A stretch of DNA of 46,456 nucleotides. Origin: JACPHB01 sp964495505 (GTDB taxonomy: Bacteria > Patescibacteriota > Minisyncoccia > UBA10092). Below are positions 7,787 to 15,931 of this stretch, piece by piece; the first letter of the stretch is position 1; the number at the start of each line of letters is the position of its first letter. A model generated the notes under the pieces. That model saw only the letters and a list, made by a program, of their open reading frames with translations, made no database searches and was not told the origin of the DNA. The translations under genes were made by a program, and so were the position numbers. Location: positions 1 to 46,456 of the forward strand of contig CAZBVM010000002.1 of assembly GCA_964495505.1 (NCBI GenBank), written 5' to 3'.

Positions 7787-9993
7787 AATATTGACATTAA
7801 TATTTTCCGAAGATCTTTCATGGCTATTTTTTTTGGATTATTTTGCATACGCTCAACGTTGACGCTTTTTACCGCTAAATCAATATCGCTTTGACGAACC
7901 CCAAATTTACGAAGCCTGGTTTCAAGGCCGATTTGTTCCATAAGGCCGGTAATTTTCCGTGATGCCGCTACCGCATTTGTGACTCCTAAAAGATGCGCCA
8001 ATTCAGTCATTGCCCGCTTATTGACATTGCTATTATAAACAAAAAACTTTCCTAAAGTTAGAGCAACGGCATGGCCGTGCGGGATGTTGAAATTGGAAGT
8101 AAAAAAATAAGATATCGCGTGAGGCGCGGTGGTTTTGGTGATATTAATGGCCTTGCCGGCCAAATGCGAGGCCAAAGCCATTGCCGAACGCGACTTTAAT
8201 GTCGGTTTTTTGACTGAATGAACTAAATTGCCCGATATCAACCGGATGGCTCTTTTGGCAAAGCGCTTGGAAACATCGGTGGCGTTAACGCACCAATACG
8301 ATTCTATCGCCTGCGACAGGGCGTCCATTCCAGACGACGCCGCAAGACGGGTCGGCATATTCATAGTTAATGCCGGTTCGATTATCGCGGCGGCCGGCAG
8401 TATAGATTTGTGGGCCACGGAATATTTTTTTTCTCCGGCATAAACAACGGCAAAATGAGTCGCTTCGCTTCCCGAGCCGGCCGTGGTGGGCACGGCAATA
8501 AGCGGTTTGCCGGAATTTTTTATAATTCTTTTAGAAGTAATATATTCAATCGGCCGACCGCTTTGAACCGAAAAAATATTAATAAGCTTCGCCATATCAA
8601 TAACACTGCCGCCGCCAATTGCCGCGACGACATCGTATTTTTTCTTTTTAAAAATACTTATTCCCCACTCCACGTCTTCCAATTTTGGATTGGAACTGAA
8701 GTCGCTGAATTTTGTAACTTCATAAAATGATAAAATTTTACGAAACAGCCGTTCCGCGCCCGACGCAATGTACGACTTTCCTCCGGTAACCAGAAATATT
8801 CTTCTAACTTTATTCTTTTCAAAAAAAATTTTTAATTTTTTCGCCGCCAAAAAAGTCCGTGAGCCCCTATTTATAAAATCCATAAACAAATTTTTATTTT
8901 CTTTGGGACTTAAAGTCGGGCGGCTAAGATTATCCCGCGAACCTTTCTTTACCGCCACTTCAAGCAGCGCCGGGCCCGGCATTTTTTTAAAATCGGCAAG
9001 AATATCTCTTAATTTTCCGGCTTTTGAAACTCTAAATACATTTTTATAACCGCAATCGCGCGCTACTTTTGGAATATCCATTGAGAAAGCGGCTGTCGGC
9101 TGGCCGCCTACCGACTCGTACGCGTAATTATTTAAAACTATATGCTTGAAATTTTTAGGCGCCATGTTGCCGATGATTGCAAGCGCGCCCATATGCATAA
9201 TCAAAGCGCCATCGCCGTCAAGGCAGTACACCTGGCTTTCCGGCTTGGCCAACGCCACGCCCAAAGCAATTTGAGAGGAATGCCCCATCGAGCCAACAGT
9301 CAAAAAGTCCTTTTCATGACCGAGGCCGGAATTTTCCCGTACTTCGAAAAGCTCGCGCGAGGTTTTGCCGGTCGTTGACACAAAAATTTCATCGTCCCGC
9401 AATTCGTCTGTGATAATTTCTATGGCCTCTTCCCGCGAAAGCGGCAAATTCAACGGTTGAACCGGATTCTTAAACACATACGGCGCGAAGGTGTTGCTTC
9501 TCACAACAAGCGCGTACGGAGCGCTGGACGTATTCAGATAATCAATAGCTCTACTTATGGCCTTTTTCACGCCGCCCAGAGACCTCGGCAATATTTCAAA
9601 GGAAATACCCAGTGCCGTCAAAATCCCGAGCGTTATTTTTCCTTGCTTAACATGTTGGGGTTCGTCATCAACACCGGGTTCGCCTCTCCAACCTATCAGT
9701 AAAATCATTGGAATGCCGTAAACTTCCGGATCGGCCAGTGAAACCAAAGGATTAATAGCGTTGCCCTCCCCGGAATTTTGCATATAAACCAGGCCGATTT
9801 TTCCGGTAGCCAGATGGTAGCCAGCCGCTAAAGCGACGGCGCCGCCTTCATTGGCGGCAATAATGTGAGAACTCGGTTTCGCGTTGTTGATTATATAATC
9901 GGAAAAGTCTTTTAACAGCGAATCGGGAACGCCAGAAAAAAAGCCAATCCCATTTTTAACCAGCAGGTCATAAAATGTTTTTGGCGAAATCAT
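7783..9993 (-). CDS. ppd: Phosphonopyruvate decarboxylase fused to phosphonoacetaldehyde reductase-like alcohol dehydrogenase
   Basis: 736 residues holding two enzymes. Residues 1-370 are a thiamine-diphosphate phosphonopyruvate decarboxylase. GVPDSLLKDF lies near 21-30, the ThDP glutamate in ANEGGAVALAAG at 49, and the Mg/ThDP motif GDG at 260-262 with NN at 288-289. Residues about 390-736 are an iron-type alcohol dehydrogenase: VTGGKSY at 402-408, GGGSVID at 460-466, TTAGSGSE at 503-510, GMDALSQAIESYW near 556, then TTAPHAISY and IPHGHAVAL. Together they would convert 3-phosphonopyruvate via phosphonoacetaldehyde to 2-hydroxyethylphosphonate, making the unfavourable mutase step irreversible. 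The ATG at 9993 overlaps the mutase stop by 4 bp and begins at the true family N-terminus. A longer reading from 10050 is possible but would lie inside the mutase gene. Stand-alone homologues are usual, and fusion could channel the aldehyde. Confidence 0.88.
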   Translation of the reverse strand: MISPKTFYDLLVKNGIGFFSGVPDSLLKDFSDYIINNAKPSSHIIAANEGGAVALAAGYHLATGKIGLVYMQNSGEGNAINPLVSLADPEVYGIPMILLIGWRGEPGVDDEPQHVKQGKITLGILTALGISFEILPRSLGGVKKAISRAIDYLNTSSAPYALVVRSNTFAPYVFKNPVQPLNLPLSREEAIEIITDELRDDEIFVSTTGKTSRELFEVRENSGLGHEKDFLTVGSMGHSSQIALGVALAKPESQVYCLDGDGALIMHMGALAIIGNMAPKNFKHIVLNNYAYESVGGQPTAAFSMDIPKVARDCGYKNVFRVSKAGKLRDILADFKKMPGPALLEVAVKKGSRDNLSRPTLSPKENKNLFMDFINRGSRTFLAAKKLKIFFEKNKVRRIFLVTGGKSYIASGAERLFRKILSFYEVTKFSDFSSNPKLEDVEWGISIFKKKKYDVVAAIGGGSVIDMAKLINIFSVQSGRPIEYITSKRIIKNSGKPLIAVPTTAGSGSEATHFAVVYAGEKKYSVAHKSILPAAAIIEPALTMNMPTRLAASSGMDALSQAIESYWCVNATDVSKRFAKRAIRLISGNLVHSVKKPTLKSRSAMALASHLAGKAINITKTTAPHAISYFFTSNFNIPHGHAVALTLGKFFVYNSNVNKRAMTELAHLLGVTNAVAASRKITGLMEQIGLETRLRKFGVRQSDIDLAVKSVNVERMQNNPKKIAMKDLRKILMSIL

Positions 9994-11300
9994 AAATTCA
10001 AATCTAGCAGTTCCTTTACCGGCATGCAAAATTTCTCCGATTCCAGACATCTTTGATTTTCCAAGATAGATTTTGCCGTTTTTTCCATGGCTGGATAGGA
10101 GCTTCTCAAAAGATGATTGGCGTAAATTACCATCCGCACTCCGCTTTTAACCAGCTCTTCTTCGGTGATAGAGTTGTAGGTTGTCGGCACGGCTACTAGA
10201 GGGGCCTTGCTCACAAATTTTTGATAATTTTTGCAAAAATCTAAAATTTCCGACGGGTCTTTTTCTTTACTGTGAATCATGATGCCGTCGGCTCCGGCGC
10301 TTATATAGGCCTTGGCTCTCGCCAAAGCGTCTTTGAGTCCCTTTTGGAGTATCAAACTTTCAATCCTCGCAACAATCATAAAGTCATCCGTCACTTGCGC
10401 TCTCTTTCCCGCCGATATTTTCGCGCAAAAATTTAGAGTACTATCCTGGTCTTGGGCGACATCGGTTCCATATAATGAATTGCGTTTTAATCCGGTCTTG
10501 TCCTCAATAATAATGCCGGAAACGCCGAGACGCTCTAGGGTTTTCACTGTGGATTCAAAATGTTCTATCGGACCGCCGTTGTCGCCATCCATTATGAGCG
10601 GCTTAGTGGTGACATCAAAGACCTCATTTATGGTATTAAGGCGGGAAGTAAAATCAACAATCCCGGTGTCGGGCTTGCCCTTCGCTACGGAATCGGTCAA
10701 GCTGCTAAGCCACATTCCGTCGAATTCTTGAATTTTGCCATCCTTGGCAATTTTTGTTTTCTCTACAATTTTACCGGTAAGTCCGTTATGGACTTCTAAA
10801 ATCCTGACCAGTGGTTTGGTATTAAGCGCTCGTCTAATCATTCGCATTCGTTTTTCCGGAGTAGTCCCAACGCGGGTTATCGCCTCTATGAGTTTGGTAG
10901 AAGACACGCCGGGGGTATATTTTGGTTCAACAAGTTTGCCCCCCCATTCTTTAAGGGTTTGAATTACCCGTTCTCTAACTTCCTTCTGGACTCCGGTTTT
11001 CCAATCATCGCCATGCACTACATAGTCGGGTTTAAGCCGGCGCAAATTCGGCACATAATCAAGGGTTGTCTGCGGTATAATAGCGCTGACACCTTTAATA
11101 TTTTCAATGACGATTTTGCGTTGTTCATAAGTCAAAAATGGAACCCGTTTGTAGCTTGCTATTGCTTCATCCGTAACAAGACCAATCACAACTTGTCCCA
11201 GTTTTTGGGCTTTACTTATAATATTAAGATGGCCCGGATGCAATAAATCAGCAGCCATTGCCACGTAAACAATTCTTTTTTTATTTAATTTCTTCTCCAT
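9990..11300 (-). CDS. pepM: Cytidylyltransferase-phosphoenolpyruvate phosphomutase fusion
   Basis: 436 residues, two domains. Residues 1-140 are a TagD-like nucleotidyltransferase: HPGH at 21-24 and a GVSSTK element near 131-136 correspond to the HxGH and ISSTxI motifs of CTP:glycerol-3-phosphate-type enzymes. Residues about 160-436 are PEP phosphomutase of the isocitrate lyase superfamily. They contain the diagnostic EDKX5NS motif as EDKTGLKRNS (266-275), which separates true mutases from lyases, and metal-binding acidic residues in LIMDGDNGG (about 236-244). The mutase makes phosphonopyruvate from PEP. The attached domain probably CMP-activates the finished phosphonate. The ATG at 11300 is chosen because the fold begins right after it. 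ATG 11321 and TTG 11339 are upstream options. The stop overlaps the next ATG (ATGA). Confidence 0.9.
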   Translation of the reverse strand: MEKKLNKKRIVYVAMAADLLHPGHLNIISKAQKLGQVVIGLVTDEAIASYKRVPFLTYEQRKIVIENIKGVSAIIPQTTLDYVPNLRRLKPDYVVHGDDWKTGVQKEVRERVIQTLKEWGGKLVEPKYTPGVSSTKLIEAITRVGTTPEKRMRMIRRALNTKPLVRILEVHNGLTGKIVEKTKIAKDGKIQEFDGMWLSSLTDSVAKGKPDTGIVDFTSRLNTINEVFDVTTKPLIMDGDNGGPIEHFESTVKTLERLGVSGIIIEDKTGLKRNSLYGTDVAQDQDSTLNFCAKISAGKRAQVTDDFMIVARIESLILQKGLKDALARAKAYISAGADGIMIHSKEKDPSEILDFCKNYQKFVSKAPLVAVPTTYNSITEEELVKSGVRMVIYANHLLRSSYPAMEKTAKSILENQRCLESEKFCMPVKELLDLNL

Positions 11301-11321
11301 CTTGCTTATGCTACTTTCCAT

Positions 11322-11327
11322 ATTATA
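11322..11327 (-). promoter_or_regulatory. Possible -10 box before pepM
   Basis: A perfect TATAAT on the minus strand lies 21 nt before the chosen pepM ATG. The region 17 nt further up is T-rich but has no clear -35. It could give extra transcription of the phosphonate genes within the operon. Weak evidence. Confidence 0.25.
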
Positions 11328-11359
11328 CAACTTATACAACGCTAAAAAATAGACAGGGG

Positions 11360-12391
11360 TTACCGCTCATAAACTTTTAGGTATTTTAAGACGACCTTGC
11401 TCCAATCATGGTCTTTTGCCCATTTTAAAGAATTAGAAGAAAACTCGTTTCTTATTTCTTTATCCCTGATAATTCTAACAATCGCCGACGCGGTTGCCTC
11501 GACATCATTTTGCGAAACAAGAAGCCCATTATAACCGTTTTTTACCGCATCTTCAATGCCATTGCCAAAAGTTCCTATAACCGGCAAGCCCGCGGCCGCC
11601 GCCTCAAGAAATACAAGACCAAAACCCTCAAAATGGTGATTTTCATTGACCGAGGTTAAAATAAATAATTTAGCGCGCCGGTAAAAATCAGAAAGTTCCC
11701 CGTCGCTTAATTCGCTCAAAAATTCAATGTCTTTTAGAACTCCGTATCGCGCGGCCAAATTTTTTAATTCGTTAAAATAAGCTGTATCTTTCTGATTGCC
11801 GATTATCTTATATTTCAAATTCAGAATTTCTTTTTTCGTCTGCGCAAAAGCCGGAATGGAAATATGATAACCTTTGCGATATTTCAGAGCGCCGACGCTT
11901 AAAATGAAATCCTCCTGCGAATCAAGGCGCGTTCTATAAAATTTTTCAAAATTGATGCCGTGATTGATAACTTCAATATCTTTTCTACTGGATTTTTTTA
12001 AAAATTCTTCTTTAGTATAACGGCTTATAGAAATAATCTTATCGGCTTTTTTATAAGCCCATTTGACGAGCGTCCCTATAGCAAAATTATAAAGAGGCGC
12101 AATCGCGTAAGTGCCCTGAACCGTTACCACCAATTTTTTATTTATCCCAAAGTTGGCAAGCGCGGCAACGACAGCATAAGGATAACCATCGATGGCGTGA
12201 ATAATATCGCAATTTTTTAAATGCTTTCTGATTTTTACGGCATCTAAAATCAAACCGCCGAACCATTTGTTTTTTTGTTCAAAAACAACAACTTCATAGC
12301 CGGCATTTTTAACCGCCGCGATTAAATCTTCGGCATACCTTCCTCCGCCATGCCGCGGATTTATATTATCGACTATGTAGTATACCCTCAT
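11360..12391 (-). CDS. Glycosyltransferase family 4
   Basis: 343 residues, GT-B fold, cytoplasmic or membrane-associated, transferring a sugar from an NDP-sugar with retention. The N-terminal acceptor half begins MRVYYIVDNINPRHGGG (Gly-rich loop at 13-17). VINHGINFEKFY marks the hinge, LSVGALKYRKG follows, and FEGFGLVFLEAAAAGLPVIG carries the E-x7-E nucleotide-sugar motif. The start overlaps the end of the GT-C gene by 26 bp, and pepM follows 59 bp after the stop (20 bp to its earliest possible start). Substrate unknown. Confidence 0.88.
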   Translation of the reverse strand: MRVYYIVDNINPRHGGGRYAEDLIAAVKNAGYEVVVFEQKNKWFGGLILDAVKIRKHLKNCDIIHAIDGYPYAVVAALANFGINKKLVVTVQGTYAIAPLYNFAIGTLVKWAYKKADKIISISRYTKEEFLKKSSRKDIEVINHGINFEKFYRTRLDSQEDFILSVGALKYRKGYHISIPAFAQTKKEILNLKYKIIGNQKDTAYFNELKNLAARYGVLKDIEFLSELSDGELSDFYRRAKLFILTSVNENHHFEGFGLVFLEAAAAGLPVIGTFGNGIEDAVKNGYNGLLVSQNDVEATASAIVRIIRDKEIRNEFSSNSLKWAKDHDWSKVVLKYLKVYER

Positions 12392-13739
12392 TTAATTTAA
12401 ATATTGCCGCGAGGCCTACAACTGCCAATAAAATATAAAACGGGTAAATCGGCAGGGCGTAGCGCGGAATAGCGTGAATAGCGCTATAAGCCAAATTAAA
12501 ATATAAAACAATCAAAATAAGCCATCCCGACGCCGCCCAATTTCTCGCGATTTTAACAGCTCCGCATATCGCCAAAAAAAGAAATAGAAACCAGATGCCG
12601 CGGATTCCGATAATAATGCCTGTTTTTTTCCAATCGGGAATTTCCGGATGCCGGCCCTCGGCAAACATCGGATGAATTTCAAGCGTATTCCGCCATTGGT
12701 TATCCCGGGGAAGAATCGGACTATTGAAGCTGATAAAGTCCAAAAGCGATATGGCAATATATTTGTGGGGCTCTTTTAATATGGTTTTAAGCGCTCCGGC
12801 AGTTAACTGTTGGTCAATTTCAATATCATTTTTCCCGGATTTAACGAGTTCATTAACGGTTTTGTCGGTGACGACTACATTTCGGTAATCATCATAACTC
12901 GCTTTAATCCCAAGTTTTTCAGAAAAATAATACCCGAATAGTCGGCCGATAAAATGGCCGGCGTAATCCGAATAGAACCTTTCCATCCGCTCTACGCGCG
13001 AAGCCAGGCCTCCGCCAATCCGAGGGGCAATAGTAATTTCACCGTAACGGTTATATAGATACCAAGGCGATAAGGCGGCAAGAAAAGCGAGCAAAAGAAT
13101 GGCGGCTTTTAAAGTTCCTTTTTTAAATAGAGCCCGCTGATAATAAATAAACAAGACATTAAGAGCGGCCAATACAATGAAAAATTGCACAATGCTTTTT
13201 GTCATAGCCGAGAGCGCCAGAAAAATGCCCGCGGAGAAAAGCCATAAATTACTATTTTTTAAAGATGCCTGATAAAAAGTAAAAACGGAAACGATAAGCA
13301 AAAAAGTGAAAAGAATTTCGGTCGCAGCATTCCCCGCTTCTATGGCCAAACCGGGAAAGAGAGCGACGGCTATGGTCGACCAAAAAGCCAGATTATTTTT
13401 TATTAATCCGCGTTTATCCGCGACTAATCCGCATAAATCAGCGATTAAGTAAATGAAAACAACCAAAAAAGCAAAAAGGAAAATCTGGATTATTCTCACC
13501 GTATCGTAATTATGGCCGAAAACTTTATAAATACCCGCCAAAAATAGCGGGTAGAATGGCTCAACGCCGGCATCGCGTCCATAATAAGTAAATCCACTCC
13601 CGCCTAAAATATTCTGAGCAACTTGGTCATAAAAACTCTGATCTGATGTTGCCGGCTGGCCGAATATTTTTTGATTCCAAAAAAATCCCGACGCCAAGGC
13701 AATCAGAAATATAAAAATAATTATTTTTTTATTACTCAT
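12366..13739 (-). CDS. GT-C (GT39/ArnT-like) membrane glycosyltransferase
   Basis: 457 residues. An N-terminal signal-anchor helix (6-24) is followed by SDQSFYDQVAQNIL and a loop with GRDAGVEPFYPLFL, as in the dolichyl/undecaprenyl-phosphate sugar transferases of the GT39/ArnT superfamily. About ten membrane segments follow, ending in a helix near 425-445. Such enzymes add one sugar from a lipid-phosphate donor on the outer membrane face. The loop IADLCGLVADKRGLIKNN between two helices (about 110-130) is encoded by a decamer repeat array and is probably an insertion. It lies 2 bp after the GT2 gene and overlaps the GT4 gene by 26 bp. Confidence 0.78.
   Translation of the reverse strand: MSNKKIIIFIFLIALASGFFWNQKIFGQPATSDQSFYDQVAQNILGGSGFTYYGRDAGVEPFYPLFLAGIYKVFGHNYDTVRIIQIFLFAFLVVFIYLIADLCGLVADKRGLIKNNLAFWSTIAVALFPGLAIEAGNAATEILFTFLLIVSVFTFYQASLKNSNLWLFSAGIFLALSAMTKSIVQFFIVLAALNVLFIYYQRALFKKGTLKAAILLLAFLAALSPWYLYNRYGEITIAPRIGGGLASRVERMERFYSDYAGHFIGRLFGYYFSEKLGIKASYDDYRNVVVTDKTVNELVKSGKNDIEIDQQLTAGALKTILKEPHKYIAISLLDFISFNSPILPRDNQWRNTLEIHPMFAEGRHPEIPDWKKTGIIIGIRGIWFLFLFLAICGAVKIARNWAASGWLILIVLYFNLAYSAIHAIPRYALPIYPFYILLAVVGLAAIFKLNEGILHSR
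13404..13446. repeat. Solo decamer repeat array inside a GT-C gene
   Basis: On the minus strand the units GCTGATTTAT, GCGGATTAGTC, GCGGATAAAC and GCGGATTAAT follow each other with a period of 10-11 bp. They encode the loop IADLCGLVADKRGLI. The same unit flanks the GxxExxY insertion at 23475-23988. This copy has no internal gene. Confidence 0.75.
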
Positions 13740-13741
13740 CT

Positions 13742-14755
13742 TTAATATTTTCTAAATAACTTAAGAGTCAGGCCATAAAAAATACCGACCCAAAAACTTA
13801 TCGCGAATAAGGGCAATAAAATCAACGAAATCGCAAAATCCTTAATATTTTCCGCCAGCCATAAAGACGCCGATATCCACATTAAAATTACTATAGCTAA
13901 AAAATAAATGAAATAAATCGGTTTTATTAACATAAAAATTATAATCGGAAAAGCCATGATTGACGGGATAATGAAGAGCCAAAAATATTTTTTCTTAGGA
14001 TTCAAATAATAATCAACGAATCTCGGCCCCCTTTTAAAAATATGCCGGAAAACACTCTTAAAAGAATCCCGCGACTGATAAATCACTTTTATATCTGGGT
14101 GTTTGAGTAGTGGCTTTTTTAGAGCAATATTTCTTAATAATTTTATGTCATCAGAAATCCACTTGCCTTTATTTTCCGGTTGGGATGAAATAAAGAGACG
14201 CTTATCGCAAAAAAGAACCGTTGTGCCTTTGGGGATATCGTCATAATTGTTCGGGGTAATATAAACGGGTTTGAAATCTTCTCTAAAATATTCTCCATAC
14301 AGTTTTTTCCTGAAAAGAAACCCGAAGCGATCAAAAATGCTTTTGTTTTGATTCATAACCGGATTGCCGACGAGCGGTTGATAATTTATTTTTTTTAAAT
14401 TATTTAAAATTTCACTGTCGGCAACGCATCTGGAATCAATAAACAACAGATTTTCGTATCTGGCGTTTTTGGCGCCGGTTTCCCTTGCTATAATCCAACC
14501 CTTATTTTTCTCCAAATTAATCAATCGAATTTCGGGCGTTGAGATTTTAGATTTGAGATTTGCCTGCCCACCATTCGCCTGAGACGAAGCCGATAGCGGG
14601 CGGGAGATTTGAGATTTTGTATTGTCCGTCGAGCCATCGTTAACTATAATTATCTCGTAATCTTCTTTGGGATAATTCTGACTGACTAAAGAATCGAGGC
14701 AATCATTTATTAACTTTTCCTCGTTATAAACCGGAATAATTATTGAGATTTTCAT
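13742..14755 (-). CDS. Glycosyltransferase family 2 with C-terminal membrane helices
   Basis: 337 residues, first gene of the operon. The GT-A core has IIIPVYNEE (5-13) and VNDGSTDN (38-45). An acidic FIDSRC (105-110) sits where the DxD-like motif is expected. Two or three hydrophobic helices near 255-330 suggest membrane attachment, as in processive or polyprenyl-phosphate-dependent GT2 enzymes. Residues about 48-74, a Ser/Gln/Asn-rich stretch containing RPLSASSQANGG, interrupt the core between the DGSTDN motif and the IRLINLEKNKG strand where most homologues have a short loop. It is encoded by a small inserted repeat. The first ATG has no Shine-Dalgarno. Confidence 0.85.
   Translation of the reverse strand: MKISIIIPVYNEEKLINDCLDSLVSQNYPKEDYEIIIVNDGSTDNTKSQISRPLSASSQANGGQANLKSKISTPEIRLINLEKNKGWIIARETGAKNARYENLLFIDSRCVADSEILNNLKKINYQPLVGNPVMNQNKSIFDRFGFLFRKKLYGEYFREDFKPVYITPNNYDDIPKGTTVLFCDKRLFISSQPENKGKWISDDIKLLRNIALKKPLLKHPDIKVIYQSRDSFKSVFRHIFKRGPRFVDYYLNPKKKYFWLFIIPSIMAFPIIIFMLIKPIYFIYFLAIVILMWISASLWLAENIKDFAISLILLPLFAISFWVGIFYGLTLKLFRKY
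14549..14617. repeat. Small GC-rich insert with 13-bp flanking direct repeats, in frame in a GT2 gene
   Basis: A 43-bp GC-rich core (14562-14604), whose ends GCCTGCCC and GGGCGGG are nearly inverted, is flanked on both sides by AGATTTGAGATTT (14549-14561 and 14605-14617). The surrounding gene is AT-rich. It encodes RPLSASSQANGG and neighbouring residues within the GT2 core. Confidence 0.7.
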
Positions 14756-14767
14756 TCAATTGAGCTT

Positions 14768-14800
14768 ACTATAAACACCGCGAAATTTCAATATTGTCAA
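14768..14800 (-). promoter_or_regulatory. Putative promoter of the phosphonate/GT operon
   Basis: Minus-strand TTGACA (14800-14795), a perfect -35, precedes TATAGT (14773-14768). The 21-nt spacing is longer than ideal, and TTTATA two bases further upstream (19 nt) is an alternative. The -10 ends 12 nt before the ATG at 14755. The -35 overlaps that of the divergent promoter. Confidence 0.45.
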
Positions 14801-14822
14801 GCTAAACTTATTAAGTTATAAT
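14794..14822 (+). promoter_or_regulatory. Sigma70-type promoter of the aminotransferase gene
   Basis: TTGTCA (14794-14799), exactly 17 nt, then perfect TATAAT (14817-14822). The predicted start near 14829 leaves about 11 nt before the ATG at 14840. There is no Shine-Dalgarno. This is the best promoter match in the window. Confidence 0.75.
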
Positions 14823-14839
14823 AATATAACTAATTTATT

Positions 14840-15931
14840 ATGATGAAAGTACCGCAATTTTTGCCTTGGATAGACGATGATGAATATCGAGCTATAAAGT
14901 CCTGTTTTGATAGTAATTGGATTACAGAAGGGCCGAAAACCAAAGAATTTGGCGAAAAACTTCTTCAGCTTACCGGAGCTCGATTTGGCGTGTTCGCGCC
15001 AAACGGCACTCTGGCGCTTTATTTGGGGCTGCGCGCCATAGGCGTTGGGTCGGGTAATGAAGTTTTGGTGCCCGATTTCACTTTTATCGCTTCTGCGACG
15101 TCAATAGAAATGACTGGAGCGCGCCCCGTTTTCGTTGACGTGAATCGCGATAACTTCCAGATTGACCTGTCGGGCGCCGATAAATTGGTATCGCCAAAAA
15201 CTAAAGCGATTATGCCGGTCCATATTTACGGGACAGTGGCTGATATGAACGCGGTTATGGCATTCGCGAAAAAACATAACATTTCGGTTATTGAAGATGC
15301 CGCGGAAGCCGTGGGAGTATATCGCGGCGGCAAACACGCCGGCACTTTTGGCGCGGTGGGAATTTTTTCATTTTTCGCGGACAAAACTATTACCACCGGC
15401 GAAGGCGGCTTTGTAGTGACAAACGATGAAAATATTTATGACAGATTGTTGTTTTTGCGCAATCAGGGCCGAAAAGAACGCGGCTCGTTTGTTCATCCGG
15501 AAATCGGCTATAATTTCCGGATAACCGATCTTCAAAACGCCGTCGGACTCGCGCAACTCCAAAAATTGGAAGAAATAAAAAAACGCAAAAGCCGTATTTT
15601 AAATCTTTACCGGAAACTGCTTAAGGACACCCCCGGCATAACCTTTTTTAAGCCCGATGAAGGAGCCGACTGGGTCCCCTTTCGCGTAGGCATCCTGGTA
15701 GATAAGGCGAGCGGTCTAATGGATTATTTAAAAGAAAATGAAATAGAACCCAGAACTTTCTTTTACCCTCTTCACCGCCAGCCGGCGCTAGCCAAATTCG
15801 GTCAAAATAACGACGCTAATTTCCCGAATGCGACTTTTGGTTATGAGCACGGCGTTTGCTTGCCCACTTTTCCGACATTAACAGACGAGCAGATAACTTA
15901 CGTTTGTGAAACTATCAAACGGTTTTTATAA
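14840..15931 (+). CDS. DegT/DnrJ/EryC1/StrS-family sugar aminotransferase, possibly GDP-perosamine synthase
   Basis: 363 residues, PLP fold type I. NGTLAL near 55, IEDAAEA with the pyridine-N aspartate Asp153, and FADKTITTGEGG with the Schiff-base lysine Lys182 identify an active VioA/ArnB/PerA-type enzyme, which transfers an amino group from glutamate to a nucleotide keto-sugar. A gmd gene lies nearby (16306-17394), so GDP-4-keto-6-deoxymannose is the likely substrate and GDP-perosamine the likely product. This is inferred from context. It is a single-gene unit with its own promoter, divergent from the phosphonate operon. Its last 17 bp overlap the convergent cupin gene. ATG codons at 14840 and 14843 are both possible starts. 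Confidence 0.85.
   Translation: MMKVPQFLPWIDDDEYRAIKSCFDSNWITEGPKTKEFGEKLLQLTGARFGVFAPNGTLALYLGLRAIGVGSGNEVLVPDFTFIASATSIEMTGARPVFVDVNRDNFQIDLSGADKLVSPKTKAIMPVHIYGTVADMNAVMAFAKKHNISVIEDAAEAVGVYRGGKHAGTFGAVGIFSFFADKTITTGEGGFVVTNDENIYDRLLFLRNQGRKERGSFVHPEIGYNFRITDLQNAVGLAQLQKLEEIKKRKSRILNLYRKLLKDTPGITFFKPDEGADWVPFRVGILVDKASGLMDYLKENEIEPRTFFYPLHRQPALAKFGQNNDANFPNATFGYEHGVCLPTFPTLTDEQITYVCETIKRFL

Noticed and set aside
7783..9993. The fused gene as an artefact of a missed stop between two genes
   Set aside because: The linker between the two domains (about residues 370-390) is open with no frame change. A fusion is the direct reading, although resequencing would settle it.
9994..10050. Longer N-terminus for the decarboxylase fusion
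   Set aside because: The extra 19 residues lie inside the mutase gene and do not belong to the family. The ATGA overlap at 9990-9993 is the usual coupling arrangement.
9990..11300. Aminoethylphosphonate as the end product of the phosphonate genes
   Set aside because: No phosphonoacetaldehyde transaminase is present. The nearby DegT-type aminotransferase is of the sugar type, and the reductase domain fused to the decarboxylase points to 2-hydroxyethylphosphonate.
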